Below the pieces are notes generated by a model that saw only the letters and a list, made by a program, of their open reading frames with translations, made no database searches and had not been told where the DNA came from. A program made the translations under genes and the position numbers. Below are positions 7,506-8,896 of a stretch of 8,896 nt of DNA, in pieces (the first letter of the stretch is position 1; each line of letters begins with the position of its first letter). Source of the DNA: Bacteroidaceae bacterium (lineage in GTDB: Bacteria; Bacteroidota; Bacteroidia; Bacteroidales; Bacteroidaceae); the NCBI GenBank assembly GCA_028709135.1, contig JAQVXN010000064.1, forward strand, positions 1-8,896. Direction: 5' to 3'.

Positions 7506-8348
7506 ATGAGCTGGTTTAAAAGATCTGTTACTGTTTTATTAGCTACTTTTTTGATATGCTGCTCCTGTATGAGTGCAGGGCGGGTGCTTAAAGTGTTAGC
7601 TATTGGCAATAGTTTTTCGGAGGATGCCGTAGAACAGAATTTATATGAGTTGGCTGCGAAGCAGGGAGATAGTCTCGTTATTGGCAATGCATATATTGGC
7701 GGCTGCTCAATAGATCACCATTGGGAAAATGCTCAAACCGGCAGGGAGGAATATTCCTATCGAAAAATAACAGGGGGCCAATTGATAACGCGGAATCACG
7801 TGAGTCTGAAGGAAATTATTCAAGACGATAAATGGGATGTGATAACTTTGCAACAGGCCAGTCATTTCTCTGGGATACCGGACACCTATAACAATTTAGG
7901 GAAATTAATGAATTATGTGAAATGCACGGCTCTTAATAAGCATTTCCGCTTTGCATTCCACCAAACATGGGCTTATGCTGAAACTTCCAAGCACGATGCG
8001 TTTAAATGGTATGGAAACGACCAAAAGAAGATGTATCATGATATTTGTAAGACGGTTCGTGAGGTAACCTCCCATTTCGGAATACATAAAATAATTCCCA
8101 GTGGCATTGCCATTCAAAATGCCCGTACCTTGGTAGGCGACACTCTTAATCGCGATGGCTATCACCTTTCATATCTCATGGGACGCTATACGGCAGCTTG
8201 TACCTGGTGTGAGTTTTTGACAGGCAAAAATGTAATGAAAAATTCCTACCGTCCGCAGGCATTAAACCTCGCAGCAGCCGAAATAGCTCGCAAGTCAGCT
8301 CATTTGGCTATTAAGAATGTCAAGAAGGAGCTACGAAAGGCAAGATAG
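7506..8348 (+). CDS. Exported DUF4886 family SGNH-hydrolase-like protein
   Basis: A 280-residue protein with an N-terminal export signal (hydrophobic run about 8-18). The cysteine-rich stretch CCSCMSA invites a lipoprotein reading, but no good lipobox precedes any of the Cys residues, so signal peptidase I cleavage near A24 is as likely. The fold is SGNH/GDSL-like: block I LAIGNSFSEDA with nucleophile S36, a block II Gly in YIGGCS (G65/G66), and block V DGYHLS with D217 and H220. Block III has LQQAS (115-119) instead of the GxND of typical esterases, as I recall for DUF4886. The family is common in gut Bacteroidota and is thought to include carbohydrate esterases, but the substrate cannot be inferred here. 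It probably has its own promoter, being 133 nt from the preceding block, and ends 15 nt from the convergent tilS stop. Confidence 0.82.
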   Translation: MSWFKRSVTVLLATFLICCSCMSAGRVLKVLAIGNSFSEDAVEQNLYELAAKQGDSLVIGNAYIGGCSIDHHWENAQTGREEYSYRKITGGQLITRNHVSLKEIIQDDKWDVITLQQASHFSGIPDTYNNLGKLMNYVKCTALNKHFRFAFHQTWAYAETSKHDAFKWYGNDQKKMYHDICKTVREVTSHFGIHKIIPSGIAIQNARTLVGDTLNRDGYHLSYLMGRYTAACTWCEFLTGKNVMKNSYRPQALNLAAAEIARKSAHLAIKNVKKELRKAR

Positions 8349-8363
8349 TAAAAGTATTGCTTG

Positions 8364-8896
8364 TTAAATGTTTGTGGTCGATGGCATTTCCGGCTCAAAT
8401 TCTATCCAAAGTATTTTCTCCGTTTTGCCTTCAACAATTGCAAAACGGTTATCGGGACGTTCATTGACTAACCAAATAATATCTTTTCCGGAGCATACGG
8501 CAAGTTGCTCCTGTTTCTGAAAAAGAGAATATTTTCGGTCTGTCAGATAATCACTGACTAATTTGGAACCTTTCATGCCGAAGGGAATAAAGCGATCTCC
8601 GCGCTTGATGCGACGTACAATTAATGGAAAGATTATGGCACTTGCATCAAGAGCCGCAACATGCTTTTCATGGGGAATATGTTTTAATTCGTCAACAGAC
8701 AAAATGAAATTTCGCAGAAAACCGCCTTTTACTTTTACACGGCATGCCATGTTAAAGGATTGTTCTTCTACGTCTGGAAGATTCTCCCGCTTTTTGACTT
8801 CAATAAGGCCGCGGTCAATAAGTAAATCTGTTCTATTGGATTGGAATCTGGCGCCGGTATGCGTGTCCATTGTGCAAAGTACATCCTTAATTTGAG
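8364..8896 (-). CDS. tilS: tRNA(Ile)-lysidine synthase, C-terminal part, cut by window edge
   Basis: TilS attaches lysine to the wobble cytidine of tRNA-Ile (CAU), changing both its codon reading and its charging to isoleucine. The visible 176 residues are the C-terminal part: the frame is open to the right edge (QIKDVLCTMDTHTGARF is the first readable stretch), so the ATG at 8868-8870 is internal. The TilS C-terminal domain is recognised by RRIKRGDRFIPFGMKGSK with GDRFIPFGM at 8574-8600, followed by LVSDYLTDRKYSLFQKQ and WLVNERPDNRFAI. The N-terminal PP-loop ATPase domain with its SGGxDS motif lies outside the window; by family length about 250 or more residues are missing. It ends TAA at 8364-8366, converging on the DUF4886 gene with a 15-nt gap and no visible terminator hairpin between them. 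Confidence 0.93.
   Translation of the reverse strand, partial: QIKDVLCTMDTHTGARFQSNRTDLLIDRGLIEVKKRENLPDVEEQSFNMACRVKVKGGFLRNFILSVDELKHIPHEKHVAALDASAIIFPLIVRRIKRGDRFIPFGMKGSKLVSDYLTDRKYSLFQKQEQLAVCSGKDIIWLVNERPDNRFAIVEGKTEKILWIEFEPEMPSTTNI

Noticed and set aside
7557..7572. Lipoprotein signal at the Cys-rich stretch (ICCSC) of the DUF4886 protein.
   Set aside because: None of the Cys residues has a proper lipobox before it (L-[AST]-[GA]-C or similar), so lipid attachment is not supported.
8349..8363. Bidirectional terminator between the convergent DUF4886 and tilS genes.
   Set aside because: The 15-nt gap and the flanking codons show no stem longer than about four base pairs.
8563..8895. 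Open frame of 110 codons on the + strand at the right edge.
   Set aside because: It lies opposite the conserved C-terminal domain of TilS and is best explained as its shadow.

Overview
This window looks like a housekeeping stretch of a Bacteroidota chromosome, most likely order Bacteroidales. The evidence is the gene order dnaN, DnaQ-type exonuclease, coaBC, DUF4835 protein, recN, together with the typical Bacteroidales sequence style of each protein (for example PAMDLDMF in CoaBC) and A-rich start regions without clear Shine-Dalgarno sequences. The assignment rests on recognised protein families and remembered gene order, not on a database search.

Layout. Bases 1-7372 carry six genes on the + strand that look like one transcription unit: the 3' part of dnaN (the window cuts its start), a DEDDh exonuclease with an ExoX-like tail, coaBC, a secreted DUF4835 protein, recN, and a secreted protein with a protease-like domain followed by TPR-like helices. 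From the exonuclease onward the genes are very tightly packed: a 15-nt gap, a 19-nt overlap, a 5-nt gap and a 4-nt ATGA overlap. A 133-nt gap (7373-7505) with short inverted repeats and one promoter-like motif separates this block from a secreted DUF4886 SGNH-fold protein. Converging on that gene, only 15 nt away, is the C-terminal part of tilS on the - strand, cut by the right edge of the window.

How the genes relate. DnaN, the exonuclease and RecN act on DNA (replication clamp, 3'-5' exonuclease, double-strand-break repair). CoaBC makes the coenzyme A precursor 4'-phosphopantetheine, and TilS modifies tRNA-Ile. The two genes flanking recN encode exported proteins. The mixture is a conserved growth-linked cluster more than a single pathway.

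I found no mobile element, CRISPR array, phage gene or defence system. The points most worth a second look are the apparently inactive protease domain fused to TPR-like repeats, the replacement of known catalytic residues in CoaBC, and the coupling of exported-protein genes to recN.
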